NCBI GenBank assembly: GCA_018222965.1
Contig: JAAEZH010000012.1
Location: 62,001 to 126,000 of the forward strand
Reading direction: 5' to 3'
From: Bacteroidota bacterium
GTDB lineage: Bacteria > Bacteroidota > Bacteroidia > Chitinophagales > Saprospiraceae
DNA: 64,000 nt
Below are positions 45,576 through 54,267 of the stretch, piece after piece. Numbering within the stretch: the stretch's first letter is position 1; the number at the start of each line of letters is the position of its first letter. Both the position numbers and the translations under genes were made by a program. The notes beneath the pieces are model-generated. The model made no database searches. It worked only from the letters and a program-made list of their open reading frames with translations, and was not told the DNA's origin.

Positions 45576-45606
45576 AGCCGTCTGATTCATTTCAGGCGGC
45601 TTTTTC
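45576..45606 (+). terminator. Terminator after the acyl-CoA dehydrogenase gene
   Basis: A ten-base stem (AGCCGTCTGA with TCAGGCGGCT, one wobble) and a five-T tract lie 32 bases past the stop. Confidence 0.8.
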
Positions 45607-45613
45607 TATCCTC

Positions 45614-45937
45614 TTAGCGCTTCTTTCGCAAGGCTGCTTCAAATGACTTTTGGGCCCATTCGGCCAATTTTTCCGAATCACTATATACTTCTTCCGGCAC
45701 TTCCCAATAAGGCATTGTTCCCATCTTGATCGTAAAGGGCGTCATTCCGGCTGCGACAAAATCGGGTTCATTGACTTCATCTGCCCGTAGCCGGAAGGTC
45801 TCACTGCTATCCAGCATGGCAAACATGATATCCTGGTGGAAAAATCCAACCCCTCCAAACATCCTTTTTGAACGCACCGGACCAAATGTGGCCAACTGGT
45901 CCTTATAGTACTGTATGCTATCGTCTGAAATGGCCAT
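45614..45937 (-). CDS. TfoX/Sxy N-terminal domain protein
   Basis: A 107-aa single-domain protein of the TfoX N-terminal family: RSKRMFGGVGFFHQDIMFAM, then FRLRADEVN and PYWEVPEEV are the family blocks. In Proteobacteria the domain occurs in the competence regulator TfoX/Sxy. In Bacteroidota such stand-alone domains are common and their role is undefined. It is convergent with the acyl-CoA dehydrogenase gene. Confidence 0.85.
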   Translation of the reverse strand: MAISDDSIQYYKDQLATFGPVRSKRMFGGVGFFHQDIMFAMLDSSETFRLRADEVNEPDFVAAGMTPFTIKMGTMPYWEVPEEVYSDSEKLAEWAQKSFEAALRKKR

Positions 45938-46181
45938 GCTGCACTTTTTGATTTGCCTTGCGGCGAATGTTATGGAAAGGTACGGGAAAATACTCTTATC
46001 TTAAGGAAGTCTCATCGACTTGAGCCCAATAAAACCAAGGGCTTACAGCTTATGCGACAATCTTTACAGCTTCTGCAACATATGTGGAAGCCCTGCCGGC
46101 AAGCTTATCCTAATTTTGATTGACAACAAAAAACATTCGAGTTCCATTGACTCGTCATTCCGAACACAAACCCAATTTATT

Positions 46182-47138
46182 ATGAAAAAAGTGCTAAAGT
46201 ATGTCGGCATTGCGCTGGGAGGTATTCTCTTACTTCTCCTATGTTTCGGGCTTTACATCAACATCAAAGGAATCCCCACTTATGAAGTGCATGCACCAGA
46301 AGTCGCCATTGAAATGGATAGTTCCAGCATTGCCAATGGTAAAAGGCTAACCACTATGATTTGTGCAGGTTGCCACATGGCAGAAGATCGAAAGCTAACC
46401 GGGCGCCTCCTGCATGACATTCCGGCTTCTTTTGGAAAAACCTGGTCTCAAAACATCACCCGCCACGAAACGGAAGGCTTAGGCAGGTATACAGATGGAG
46501 AGTTGATCTATTTGCTCCGCACTGGTATCAAGCGCGATGGCAATTATTGTCCGCCCTGGATGCCCTCCTATCCACTTATGGCCGATGATGATCTGGAAGA
46601 TATTGTTGCCTTTCTGCGCTCAGATGATCCGATGACAGAACCATCCGACAAAGTCCAGCCTGCTCCTCAACCCTCCTTTTTGGTGAAGATGTTGTCGAAT
46701 TTTGCCTTCAAGCCTACTCCAATGCCGAAACAGGAAATTAAAACTCCTTCTGTTTCTGATAAACTGGCTTATGGAGAATATGTCATGAATGGCATGCTTG
46801 GATGCTTTCAGTGTCACTCTTCTGACTTTGCCACAAACAATGCGATGGATCCGCCAAAATCGGAAGGATATTATGCCGGAGGAAACCCGATTGTTGGGCC
46901 GGATGGTGAAATTGTCCCCGCGGCAAACTTAACTCCGCACGAAACGGGGATACAAGACTGGACAAAAGAGGAATTTGCCGCAGCGGTATTAAACGGGCAA
47001 AGACGAGGTGGCGGATCACTTAATCCAGCCATGCCTCCACACCCGCAGTTAACCTCCGAAGAAATTGATGCCATGTGGGCATTCGTACAAACCCTGCCCC
47101 CAACAGAAAATCAGGTAGAAAGACTTATGCCTGAGTAA
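46182..47138 (+). CDS. Membrane-anchored di-haem cytochrome c
   Basis: A 318-aa protein, start at 46182 (MKKVLKYVGIALGGILLLLL) with an N-terminal membrane anchor. Two c-type domains each carry CxxCH: ICAGCHMAED (about residues 63-67) and GCFQCHSSDF (about 208-212). Likely sixth ligands are Met residues such as MPSYPLM. It should carry electrons in the periplasm, perhaps from a membrane dehydrogenase. The longer open frame upstream (from 46020) has no supporting features. A hairpin terminator separates it from the DksA-like gene. Confidence 0.85.
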   Translation: MKKVLKYVGIALGGILLLLLCFGLYINIKGIPTYEVHAPEVAIEMDSSSIANGKRLTTMICAGCHMAEDRKLTGRLLHDIPASFGKTWSQNITRHETEGLGRYTDGELIYLLRTGIKRDGNYCPPWMPSYPLMADDDLEDIVAFLRSDDPMTEPSDKVQPAPQPSFLVKMLSNFAFKPTPMPKQEIKTPSVSDKLAYGEYVMNGMLGCFQCHSSDFATNNAMDPPKSEGYYAGGNPIVGPDGEIVPAANLTPHETGIQDWTKEEFAAAVLNGQRRGGGSLNPAMPPHPQLTSEEIDAMWAFVQTLPPTENQVERLMPE

Positions 47139-47150
47139 AATCATTTATCG

Positions 47151-47183
47151 GCAAACCCTGATTCATCCCGGATCGGGGTTTGC
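47151..47183. terminator. Possible bidirectional terminator hairpin
   Basis: GCAAACCC pairs with GGGTTTGC around a 17-base loop, between two convergent genes. The T tract is weak, so function is uncertain. Confidence 0.4.
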
Positions 47184-47189
47184 GGGTAT

Positions 47190-47522
47190 TTATCGGGCAC
47201 AACGCACACAGTTCTGGCTTTGAGGCATGAGGATCAAGCGCTTCAAAGGAATAGGCTGTTTGCAACGGGCACACAACCCAAAGCCAGGTTCTCCCACCTG
47301 CTTCTCCATGTATTTCAATCCGCTTAATTTCTCTTTTGCTTTGCGCAAAGCAGCTTCAGCAACACTCTTGTTATTGATCGCATCCATTCGGGAAATCCGA
47401 CCTATTGAGTTTTCCGGTGAAATGGGCTGACTCATATCTTCATAGCCAATAATCGCTTTTTTCGTCTTCTCGATCTCCAGTTTGATCGCCTCTTTTATTT
47501 CATTGAGTTCCTGCTCTGTCAT
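47190..47522 (-). CDS. TraR/DksA-type zinc finger protein
   Basis: A 110-aa protein with an N-terminal coiled coil (about 1-75) and a C-terminal four-Cys zinc finger, CARCKQPIPLKRL then NCVRC. This is the DksA/TraR layout in which the coiled coil enters the RNA polymerase secondary channel. Members modulate transcription with ppGpp; direct evidence here is only the fold pattern. It sits ten bases downstream of recG on the same strand and may share its transcript. Confidence 0.87.
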   Translation of the reverse strand: MTEQELNEIKEAIKLEIEKTKKAIIGYEDMSQPISPENSIGRISRMDAINNKSVAEAALRKAKEKLSGLKYMEKQVGEPGFGLCARCKQPIPLKRLILMPQSQNCVRCAR

Positions 47523-47532
47523 TATTAACTAT

Positions 47533-49644
47533 TTAACTAATCCGGCTCCAGCCCTTGAGTTGTGGACCATGTTGATCCAAAAATCTTTTGGTATTAGCAT
47601 TGGCCGGATGAGTAAGATCGGGATCTTTTTCCAGAATCCGTGCAGCCAGTTCGCGAGCAGTTTGTAAAATGCGTCCATCGAGGGCCAAATCTGCCAGCCG
47701 GAGATTTAGGATCCCGCTTTGCTGGGTACCGTCAATATTGCCGGGTCCGCGCAGGCGAAGGTCGGCTTCTGCAATCTCAAAACCATTGTTGGTCTTCACC
47801 ATGGTTTGAATGCGTTCCCTTCCCTCATTGCTGAGTTTATTTCCGGTGAGCAGGATACAATAGGATTGCTCTGCACCTCGACCAACCCGTCCCCGAAGCT
47901 GGTGTAATTGAGACAGACCAAATCGCTCCGTATTCTCTATGACCATAACCGAGGCATTGGGCACGTTTACTCCTACCTCAATGACTGTAGTAGCAACCAT
48001 GATTTGGGTTTCTCCTTTTACAAACCGCTGCATCTCAAACTCCTTATCGGCTGTCTTCATCCGACCATGGACGATGCTTATTTGATATTCCGGACGGGGA
48101 AACTCCCGACTCAATGCCTCATAGCCCTCATCCAGATTTTGAAGATCGAGCTTTTCAGATTCTTCGATCAAAGGGTATACTACATAAACCTGCCTTCCTT
48201 TGGCTATTTCCTCCCGCATAAATCCAATTACCCGCATCCGGTGCGCCTCGGTACGATGCTGAGTAGTAACCGGCTTTCGGCCCGGAGGCAGTTCGTCGAT
48301 GACCGATACATCCAGATCGCCATAGAGTGTCATGGCCAGGGTGCGCGGAATTGGAGTGGCCGTCATCACCAGTACGTGAGGCGGATAAGGTTTGCTCTTT
48401 TTCCAGAGTTTGGCCCGTTGCTTCACTCCAAAACGATGCTGCTCATCGGTAATGGCCAAACCGAGATTCTTAAATACGACGGGATCTTCGATGAGCGCGT
48501 GGGTACCAATTAGAATATCAATTTTTCCTGCAGCGAGATCTTCCAACAACTCCCGACGCTTTTTTCCTTTTACACTGCCCGACAAAAATCCGGTGCGGAG
48601 ATCCATGTCTTCCAGATATTCGCTTATGGATTGAAAATGCTGTTGGGCCAAAATTTCTGTCGGGGCCATCATCGCTGTTTGGTAACCATTGTCTATGGCA
48701 ATCAACATACACATGAGGCCTACCATGGTTTTTCCGCTCCCAACATCTCCTTGCAACAGGCGATTCATTTGTCGCCCGCTTCCCATATCGTAACGAATCT
48801 CTTTGATTACCCGTTTTTGAGCGCCGGTTAATTCAAAGGGAATCTTTTCTTTGTAGTACTGATGAAAAGAATCGCCAACCTTTTCAAAGGTATATCCGGC
48901 AACCGCCCTTTGTCGGCGGGACTTTAGTTGCAGCAAACGCAATTGCAGGAAAAACAGCTCTTCAAACTTCAGACGATTTATGGCTTTATCCAATTCAGCC
49001 TGGTTGCGCGGGAAATGGATGGCACGCATGGCATCAAAGCGCTTGGGCAATCGCATGCGTTCCACCAGATATTCAGGCAGGTTTTCCGGAATATCCGTTG
49101 GTTTTACCTTCTGAAAGAGGGCTTGCATCATGCGGCGGCGCACCTTTACATCCAGTCCCTTTGCATTCAGTTTTTCCGTACTCGGATATACCGGAGCGAA
49201 AGTAGCAGCCGGTGCCTGCTTTTCTTTTTTGGGTTCTTCAATTTCCGGATGCGGGATACTCAGCTTATGGCCAAAGGCATTAACGCGGCCATAGATAATG
49301 TACTCTTTGCCTACCTGCAAACTGTTCTGAATCCAGTGTGCCCCTTTAAACCAGATCAATTCGATCACACCACTGTCATCGCGAAAGCGACCCACCAGCC
49401 TCTTTTTTCGACCGCCGCCAAGGGTTTCCAGCCTGCGCAGAATTCCATGCAGCTGTACCTCACCGCTATCGGGAGTCAGATCCCGGATGCGATGAAAAAC
49501 CGTCTTATCCACATATCGAAAAGGATACTGCAACAGCAGATCCCGAAAGGTATGAATGGCCAGTTCCTCCTTGAGCAGTTTAGCTCGGGAGGGGCCTACA
49601 CCTTTCAGGTATTCGATGGAACTATCCAAAATTGGTTTATCCAT
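47533..49644 (-). CDS. recG: ATP-dependent DNA helicase RecG
   Basis: A 703-aa branch-migration helicase. It has an OB-fold wedge domain (GEVQLHGILRRLETLGGGRK), Walker A GDVGSGKT, DEQHRFG (DExH), TATPIPRTLAMTLYGDLD (motif III), and the C-terminal VATTVIEVGVNVPNASVMVI and QLHQLRGRVGRG, ending in the RecG tail. It regresses stalled forks. The start is taken at 49644 (MDKPILDSSIEYLKGVGPSR), which fits the family length. The longer frame to 49833 is translated repeat B. The insertion of the repeat cassette directly upstream may alter recG expression. Confidence 0.95.
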   Translation of the reverse strand: MDKPILDSSIEYLKGVGPSRAKLLKEELAIHTFRDLLLQYPFRYVDKTVFHRIRDLTPDSGEVQLHGILRRLETLGGGRKKRLVGRFRDDSGVIELIWFKGAHWIQNSLQVGKEYIIYGRVNAFGHKLSIPHPEIEEPKKEKQAPAATFAPVYPSTEKLNAKGLDVKVRRRMMQALFQKVKPTDIPENLPEYLVERMRLPKRFDAMRAIHFPRNQAELDKAINRLKFEELFFLQLRLLQLKSRRQRAVAGYTFEKVGDSFHQYYKEKIPFELTGAQKRVIKEIRYDMGSGRQMNRLLQGDVGSGKTMVGLMCMLIAIDNGYQTAMMAPTEILAQQHFQSISEYLEDMDLRTGFLSGSVKGKKRRELLEDLAAGKIDILIGTHALIEDPVVFKNLGLAITDEQHRFGVKQRAKLWKKSKPYPPHVLVMTATPIPRTLAMTLYGDLDVSVIDELPPGRKPVTTQHRTEAHRMRVIGFMREEIAKGRQVYVVYPLIEESEKLDLQNLDEGYEALSREFPRPEYQISIVHGRMKTADKEFEMQRFVKGETQIMVATTVIEVGVNVPNASVMVIENTERFGLSQLHQLRGRVGRGAEQSYCILLTGNKLSNEGRERIQTMVKTNNGFEIAEADLRLRGPGNIDGTQQSGILNLRLADLALDGRILQTARELAARILEKDPDLTHPANANTKRFLDQHGPQLKGWSRIS

Positions 49645-49710
49645 TGGAACTTTGTTGTTTGCTGCTGTGTTTGATGCGTTTGTGTGTGGGGTAAAAATAG
49701 AAGTTTTTGC

Positions 49711-49822
49711 GGAGAGGTCGGTCTCCGCCTTCGGCGATTCCCTCCGGGGGTGGTTAGTCGGGAATCGAAGATTCCTTCCTGCCGGGAGAGTCGCGCGCCT
49801 TTGGCTCGCGGTGGGGAGAGGT
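49711..49822 (+). repeat. Island-and-hairpin repeat, copy B
   Basis: It carries the same island order as copy A: GGAGAGGTCG, TCCGGGGGTGGTT, GCCGGGAGAGTCG and CGGTGGGGAGAG. Spacers form hairpins: GCC-TTC-GGC, GGAATC-GAA-GATTCC and a CGC...GCG stem around GCC-TTT-GGC. It lies between recG and the four-helix-bundle gene, whose stop codon is eight bases from its inner end. With copy C it forms inverted ends of a 720-bp unit. Confidence 0.8.
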
Positions 49823-49829
49823 TGGGTTT

Positions 49830-50207
49830 TCACGCCTTTAGCCTGGAGGCAACAGCCTTTTTGTACCGATATATTTGCAGGCTCAAAGTGTAATAGGCCT
49901 TTTTTAGTTTATAAAACTCAGATTCCGACAGAAACCCCAAATCCTTTGAAAAATCTAATTGGCTAACGACTTCCAACAAACTGCCATAGGCTATTTCAAT
50001 ATACCTTAGTTTCTCTTTATTAGATTCCCGAGCAGAACCTTCAGCCAGATTATTAGCAATAGATGCTGCAGCTCTTTTAATTTGAGCCGACAGGATAAAT
50101 CGCTCTTCTCGAGGGAATTCGGCTGTTATTTTGTACACCAGTAAAGAGAGTTTTTTAGCTTCTCTCCAAACAAACAATTTTTCATAGGGGAACTCTACAT
50201 TTTCCAT
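49830..50207 (-). CDS. Four-helix-bundle (S23/bAvd-like) protein
   Basis: A 125-aa helical protein: FPYEKLFVWREAKKLSLLVY, EERFILSAQIKRAAASIANN, LAEGSARESNKEKLRYIEIA and a final SLQIYRYKKAVAS. This is the S23-type four-helix-bundle family, found in 23S rRNA intervening sequences and related to bAvd of diversity-generating retroelements. Members are basic and likely bind nucleic acid. The start is 50207 (MENVEFPY) or 50216 (MWQMEN); a longer frame upstream is translated repeat C. The gene lies alone between inverted repeats B and C, with its 3' end against B. A role in mobilising or stabilising that repeat is a hypothesis. Confidence 0.87.
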   Translation of the reverse strand: MENVEFPYEKLFVWREAKKLSLLVYKITAEFPREERFILSAQIKRAAASIANNLAEGSARESNKEKLRYIEIAYGSLLEVVSQLDFSKDLGFLSESEFYKLKKAYYTLSLQIYRYKKAVASRLKA

Positions 50208-50334
50208 CTGCCACATTTTTAATTTCCTTGAAAGAAGCAAATGTATTCGCCCAAACTCGCATTTCAGGAACCATTTACCGAAAAAAAAGATTAATATATT
50301 TTCCATTGAAAAGTACAAGAACAATAAGCACCCA

Positions 50335-50430
50335 AACTCTCCCCCACCGTCCGCCAAAGGCGGACGACTCTCCCGGCGGAAAAAGCAAAGCTTTTTCCAA
50401 CCACCCCCGGAGACGAAGACGACCTCTCCC
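50335..50430 (-). repeat. Island-and-hairpin repeat, copy C (inverted)
   Basis: On the minus strand it repeats the B islands (GGGAGAGGTCG, CTCCGGGGGTGGTT, GCCGGGAGAGTCG, CGGTGGGGGAGAG). Its hairpins differ in sequence but keep pairing: GGAAAAAGC-TTT-GCTTTTTCC and GTCCGCC-TTT-GGCGGAC. The paired changes relative to B mean the stems, not the bases, are conserved. It forms the distal end of the cassette. Confidence 0.8.
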
Positions 50431-50482
50431 AACAGGAGAAACATTCGGCGAAAGCCACAACAACTAAATCAACGGAAGCAAT

Positions 50483-50490
50483 TATCTTTG
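50483..50490 (+). promoter_or_regulatory. Putative -7 box of rbfA
   Basis: TATCTTTG is an exact TAnnTTTG match ending five bases before the rbfA ATG at 50495. If used, the transcript starts at or near the start codon. Confidence 0.42.
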
Positions 50491-50494
50491 CAAT

Positions 50495-50851
50495 ATGGAA
50501 AGTAAAAGACAGAAGCAGGTAGGAGAGCTGATCAAGCGAAACATGAGCATAGTCCTGCAACAAGAAGGCGGATATATCTATGGCACCGAGCCACTGGTAA
50601 CCGTAACAAACGTAAAAATGTCGCCGGATCTTGGTATCGCCAAGGTCTACCTTAGCGTATATAATATCGAAGACAAGCAGAACGTCATTCTCGAAGTAGA
50701 GGAGCAAAACGCACGGGTGCGGCAATCACTGGCCACCCGGGTGCGCAGACATGTACGTCGGGTACCGGAAGTTAGTTTTTACCTCGACGATACACTGGAT
50801 GAAATGTATAGATTGAATGCCCTCTTTGATCACATCAATGAAGAAGAATAA
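50495..50851 (+). CDS. rbfA: Ribosome-binding factor A
   Basis: A 118-aa KH-fold protein that matures the 30S subunit and helps process the 5' end of 16S rRNA. It begins KRQKQVGELIKRNMSIVLQQ and has VTVTNVKMSPDLGIAKVYLS (the KH strand-helix), then LATRVRRHVRRVPEVSFYLDD, the conserved C-terminal block of RbfA. Length is standard. It is convergent with the metal-permease fusion, whose stop is three bases away. Confidence 0.93.
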   Translation: MESKRQKQVGELIKRNMSIVLQQEGGYIYGTEPLVTVTNVKMSPDLGIAKVYLSVYNIEDKQNVILEVEEQNARVRQSLATRVRRHVRRVPEVSFYLDDTLDEMYRLNALFDHINEEE

Positions 50852-50854
50852 AAA

Positions 50855-52357
50855 CTAGGTGGTGGCTTCCTGTTCGCGGGAGGCCACACTTACTTTACCT
50901 GCCAGCGATTTGGAAATGCGGATATGGCGATCTTCCTGTTCGATTTCCACAAAATCACTGTCCAGTTGACGCATCACAAACTCCGTATCAGGCAGCACGC
51001 CCAATTGCCACAGCTGGGCGGTAATGTGCTCATCAATTTGCTTCAAGGCAATACGCCCGTGATCATTTTTCGCCAGAGATAACAGGGATCTTTCCGGTCT
51101 GACAGCCTTACGGGGAATGGGAGAACCATGTGGGTCTATAGTCGGGTATCCCAACTCGGCTTCTACTTCGTCCAACAAGTCTTCCGTGAGTAAATGCTCA
51201 TAACGCTCTGCCTCTTCGTGGATGTTTTCTGCCGAAAGGCCCATTTGATCTACCAGATAAGTCTCCCACAATCGGTGAGCCCTAACGAGGCGGTTGGCTT
51301 CCTTGCGGCCTTCGGTGGTTAAGTGATAGCCGTCATTATCCAGGAGCCCTTTGCGACGAAGCAGACTTTGAATGCGGCCAAAAACCCTTCTTGAAAAGCC
51401 CAGGTTCTCCTGAAGATTACTTTTGTTAAGCTGTTCCCGTTGTTCCAGCTTCAGGCTTTGCTTTAAAAAGTCTTCCGCCTGAATGCGTTGTTGTAAGCGC
51501 CTTTTTCGGATGGTTTGGCCGAGCAATCCCTTTTTGGGTGAAAAGAAAACAGCCATTAAATAAAAAAGGGTTGCCACCACAGCCATAGCCGGCCCGGGAG
51601 TTGTTTCAAACTCTATCGCCAGGTACAGGCCCAGCACAGCAGACAATAAACCTATCAGGCCGGCGATACCCAATACCCAGGGCAATCGCTCCGCCAGCAA
51701 AAGGGCGGTGGCAGCAGGTGTAATGAGCATCGCAACAACCAGAATAACCCCAACCGTTTGCAAGGCTGCAACCACAGCAAAAGATAAAAGCAGCATTAGA
51801 AAATAATGCATACGCTCCACCTTAAAGCCCATGGTTTGGGCAATAATTGGCTGGAAAGTGGTGACAAAAAGCGGACGGTAAAGTAAAACGATGCTGTACA
51901 GCACGAATACGGTGACAAGTCCCGACAGAATCAGATCCTGATTGGCCACACCCAATACATTCCCAAACAAAAAGTCTTTCAGATCCAGGTGAACCCCTTC
52001 ATTGCGGCTGATCCAGGAAATGCCCATGACACCTATCGAAAACATGGCGGTAAAAACGATCCCGATAGCCGCATCATTCTTGGTTTTTACCCGCTGCTGG
52101 ATCCAGGTGATAATTACAGCTGCCAATAAGCCCGCAATGACGGAACCTGTAAAAAAACCAACGACTGAATACCCTACAATCATAAAAGCAAAGACCACTC
52201 CCGGCAAGATCGCATGCGAGAGGGCATCTCCGATCAATGCCATATTGCGCAAAACAATGAAGCAACCCAATACCCCACAGGTCAGGCCGACCATCGTTGA
52301 GGCAATTAATGCCCGTAGCGCCCATTCCTGTTGAAATACCTGCAAGATTGTATCCAT
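50855..52357 (-). CDS. Metal ABC-3 permease fused to a DtxR/MntR-type regulator
   Basis: A 500-aa fusion. Residues 1 to about 280 are an ABC-3 (ZnuB/MntB/TroC) permease with eight or more helices (VGLTCGVLGCFIVLRNMALI, GDALSHAILPGVVFA, then TPAATALLLAERLPWVLG). From about 300 comes a winged helix (SNLQENLGFSRRVFGRIQSL, LLDNDGYHLTTEGRKEANRL), a DtxR-like dimerisation region (NIHEEAERYEHLL, YPTIDPHGSPIP) and a C-terminal SH3/FeoA-like domain. So transport and metal sensing lie in one chain. No ABC ATPase or binding-protein gene is adjacent, which is odd. A palindromic operator candidate lies in its upstream region. Confidence 0.92.
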   Translation of the reverse strand: MDTILQVFQQEWALRALIASTMVGLTCGVLGCFIVLRNMALIGDALSHAILPGVVFAFMIVGYSVVGFFTGSVIAGLLAAVIITWIQQRVKTKNDAAIGIVFTAMFSIGVMGISWISRNEGVHLDLKDFLFGNVLGVANQDLILSGLVTVFVLYSIVLLYRPLFVTTFQPIIAQTMGFKVERMHYFLMLLLSFAVVAALQTVGVILVVAMLITPAATALLLAERLPWVLGIAGLIGLLSAVLGLYLAIEFETTPGPAMAVVATLFYLMAVFFSPKKGLLGQTIRKRRLQQRIQAEDFLKQSLKLEQREQLNKSNLQENLGFSRRVFGRIQSLLRRKGLLDNDGYHLTTEGRKEANRLVRAHRLWETYLVDQMGLSAENIHEEAERYEHLLTEDLLDEVEAELGYPTIDPHGSPIPRKAVRPERSLLSLAKNDHGRIALKQIDEHITAQLWQLGVLPDTEFVMRQLDSDFVEIEQEDRHIRISKSLAGKVSVASREQEATT

Positions 52358-52391
52358 AATCTGTCGATTTTCGACAAAGTTAATTAAATTT

Positions 52392-52407
52392 TTAGATCAA
52401 TCTAAAT
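52392..52407. promoter_or_regulatory. Candidate DtxR-type operator
   Basis: TTTAGATCAATCTAAA has perfect 7-base arms (TTTAGAT/ATCTAAA), the TTTAG-n-CTAAA style of DtxR/MntR-family boxes. It lies 35 bases before the permease-regulator start and 90 bases before the divergent MBL gene, so the fused regulator could control both. Confidence 0.55.
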
Positions 52408-52496
52408 CTAATTCGTTTAATGTTCTTATCTGCTAGCCGAGAGCCCTAAGTACTGTATCTTTTTTACATTTGGTTATTAATGATTTCTGTCGAAAT

Positions 52497-53315
52497 ATGA
52501 ATCTACAAAAAAAAGAAAAGCTCACCATTTTCGAAAGTGCCCTTTTCCGCACAACTTCTACCCTCTTTGTCAATGACGACCTCCTTTTACTGGTCGATCC
52601 AAACTGGCTGCCGGGAGAAATTGGGAAGATTCAGGAAGCGATTGATCGCATTGAAGGAGATCGCCCCCTTTATTTGTTGTTCACCCACTCAGATTACGAC
52701 CACATCATTGGCTGGAAAGCTTTTCCGGATGCAACAACCATTGCCAGTCAGGCCTTAATAGACAACCCCAACAAGGAAGATCAACTCGAGGAGATCCGGA
52801 AATTTGATGACGCCAATTACATCCAACGAGATTATCCAATCCTGTATCCCGAAATAAATATACCGGTCACCCAAAACGGACAGCAGCTTAAAATCGGGAA
52901 TACGACTCTCACCTTTTACCTGACTCCCGGCCACAACCCGGATGGAATTTTCACCATCATTGAACCGGCGGGGATTTGGATCGCCGGAGATTATCTGAGC
53001 AATATCGAGTTCCCGTACATCTACCATTCCAGTCGGATGTATGAGGATGTGTTAAAACGAGCCGAAAAAATCCTGGAGGAACACGACATCAGGCAACTTA
53101 TTCCCGGGCACGGAGACCCGACTGATTCCCGGAAGGAAATCCTGCGCCGCATAGAAAATGACCGAAAATATATACAATCCCTCCGAGAAACAGTTCGGGA
53201 AGAGGATATCCCCGGTCCGGAGCATTTTTACCAGCCGGTTTTATTTCCGGGCATCATGGGTGACTTTCACCAAAAAAACATTGCACTAATGAGAAAAGAG
53301 GAAAGAGAACGCTAA
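52497..53315 (+). CDS. MBL-fold metallohydrolase
   Basis: A 272-aa metallo-beta-lactamase fold enzyme. The metal motif is FTHSDYDHIIGW (HxxxDH; a Ser replaces the second His of HxHxDH), followed by TLTFYLTPGHNPDG and AGDYL, and a later LIPGHGDP that supplies further ligands. The altered HxHxDH suggests reduced or single-metal binding. Substrate unknown. The start is ATG at 52497. It is divergent from the permease-regulator fusion and shares its upstream operator candidate. Confidence 0.8.
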   Translation: MNLQKKEKLTIFESALFRTTSTLFVNDDLLLLVDPNWLPGEIGKIQEAIDRIEGDRPLYLLFTHSDYDHIIGWKAFPDATTIASQALIDNPNKEDQLEEIRKFDDANYIQRDYPILYPEINIPVTQNGQQLKIGNTTLTFYLTPGHNPDGIFTIIEPAGIWIAGDYLSNIEFPYIYHSSRMYEDVLKRAEKILEEHDIRQLIPGHGDPTDSRKEILRRIENDRKYIQSLRETVREEDIPGPEHFYQPVLFPGIMGDFHQKNIALMRKEERER

Positions 53316-53338
53316 GCACTTACAAACGAGCCAACACA

Positions 53339-54256
53339 CTAATCAACCTCCCCCATTTCTGCAATCATCCCCTCTTTCATTGCGTATTCGGAGATGACAA
53401 TTTGTTGAATATTCAGTTGGTTTAAGACTTCTCGAATAAGGAGAATGGCTACTACAATCATATCTGCCCGACTGGCTGGCACACCGTCCATTTCCAATCT
53501 GTCGGCCTGAGTAGACTGGATCAGTTGATCAGCCAGCGGATAAAAAGGAGCAACATCCACTTTTGCATGATTGGGATGTGTCTTGCCCTCTGCCAGAATA
53601 GCTTCTATGACATCGAAGGTTCCCGAAGCACCAATCAGGCGGGCCGGTAGATATTTAAGGGCCATTTGCCAGACCGGCTTGAGGGTTTCGCGGAGGTAGG
53701 CTTCTAAATCCTGGATGGATTGCTTCGGAATGGGATCGTTTTTGTGAAAATTCCGGTATAATACTGCTACACCTACCGGAAAACTTCGCGCCCAGAAAAC
53801 TTCTGATTGATTTGCCAGAATAAATTCGACACTCCCGCCACCAATATCCATGATCAGATCGGTTTCAGGCTTTAGCGGAACAGCTTGAGCCACGCCCTTA
53901 TGGATCAATTCGGCTTCCCGATCACCGGAAATGAGTTCAATATCCAGCCCGGTCCCGGCCTTCACAGCCGAAACAAATTCAGCTCCATTGGAAGCGGTGC
54001 GCAAAGCAGCCGTGCCAAAAGCACGTACCTGATCTACTTCTTTTTCTTCCAAAATTCGCCGAAAGGCAATCATAGCATCCAGTCCACGCTGAAAAGGTGC
54101 CTCCGCAATGGTTTCAATGCCCCCTTCTGCCATTTTTATAAAACGGCGTTCCCGGTGGATTTCCCGAAAGGGATGTCCGTCCTTCAATTCGACGATCAGC
54201 AGATGAAAGGTGTTGGTACCGAGATCAATAACCCCGACTCGTTTTATTGCTGCCAT
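53339..54256 (-). CDS. Ppx/GppA-family phosphatase
   Basis: A 305-aa single-module Ppx/GppA protein. GVIDLGTNTFHLLIVEL is the N-terminal phosphate loop, and LIMDIGGGSVEFILA is the second ASKHA motif. The later RLIGASGTFDVIEAIL matches the adenosine-type loop. Short forms hydrolyse polyphosphate or pppGpp; the choice is not determinable. It overlaps nothing and lies just downstream of the small lipoprotein gene. Confidence 0.9.
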   Translation of the reverse strand: MAAIKRVGVIDLGTNTFHLLIVELKDGHPFREIHRERRFIKMAEGGIETIAEAPFQRGLDAMIAFRRILEEKEVDQVRAFGTAALRTASNGAEFVSAVKAGTGLDIELISGDREAELIHKGVAQAVPLKPETDLIMDIGGGSVEFILANQSEVFWARSFPVGVAVLYRNFHKNDPIPKQSIQDLEAYLRETLKPVWQMALKYLPARLIGASGTFDVIEAILAEGKTHPNHAKVDVAPFYPLADQLIQSTQADRLEMDGVPASRADMIVVAILLIREVLNQLNIQQIVISEYAMKEGMIAEMGEVD

Positions 54257-54267
54257 TTATTTCTTGC

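Noticed and set aside
49644-49833. Longer RecG N-terminus
   Set aside because: The extension is translated copy B of the repeat; the family length and first motif fit the start at 49644.
50207-50444. Longer frame upstream of the four-helix-bundle gene
   Set aside because: It is translated copy C of the repeat; the fold starts at the MENVEFPY Met.
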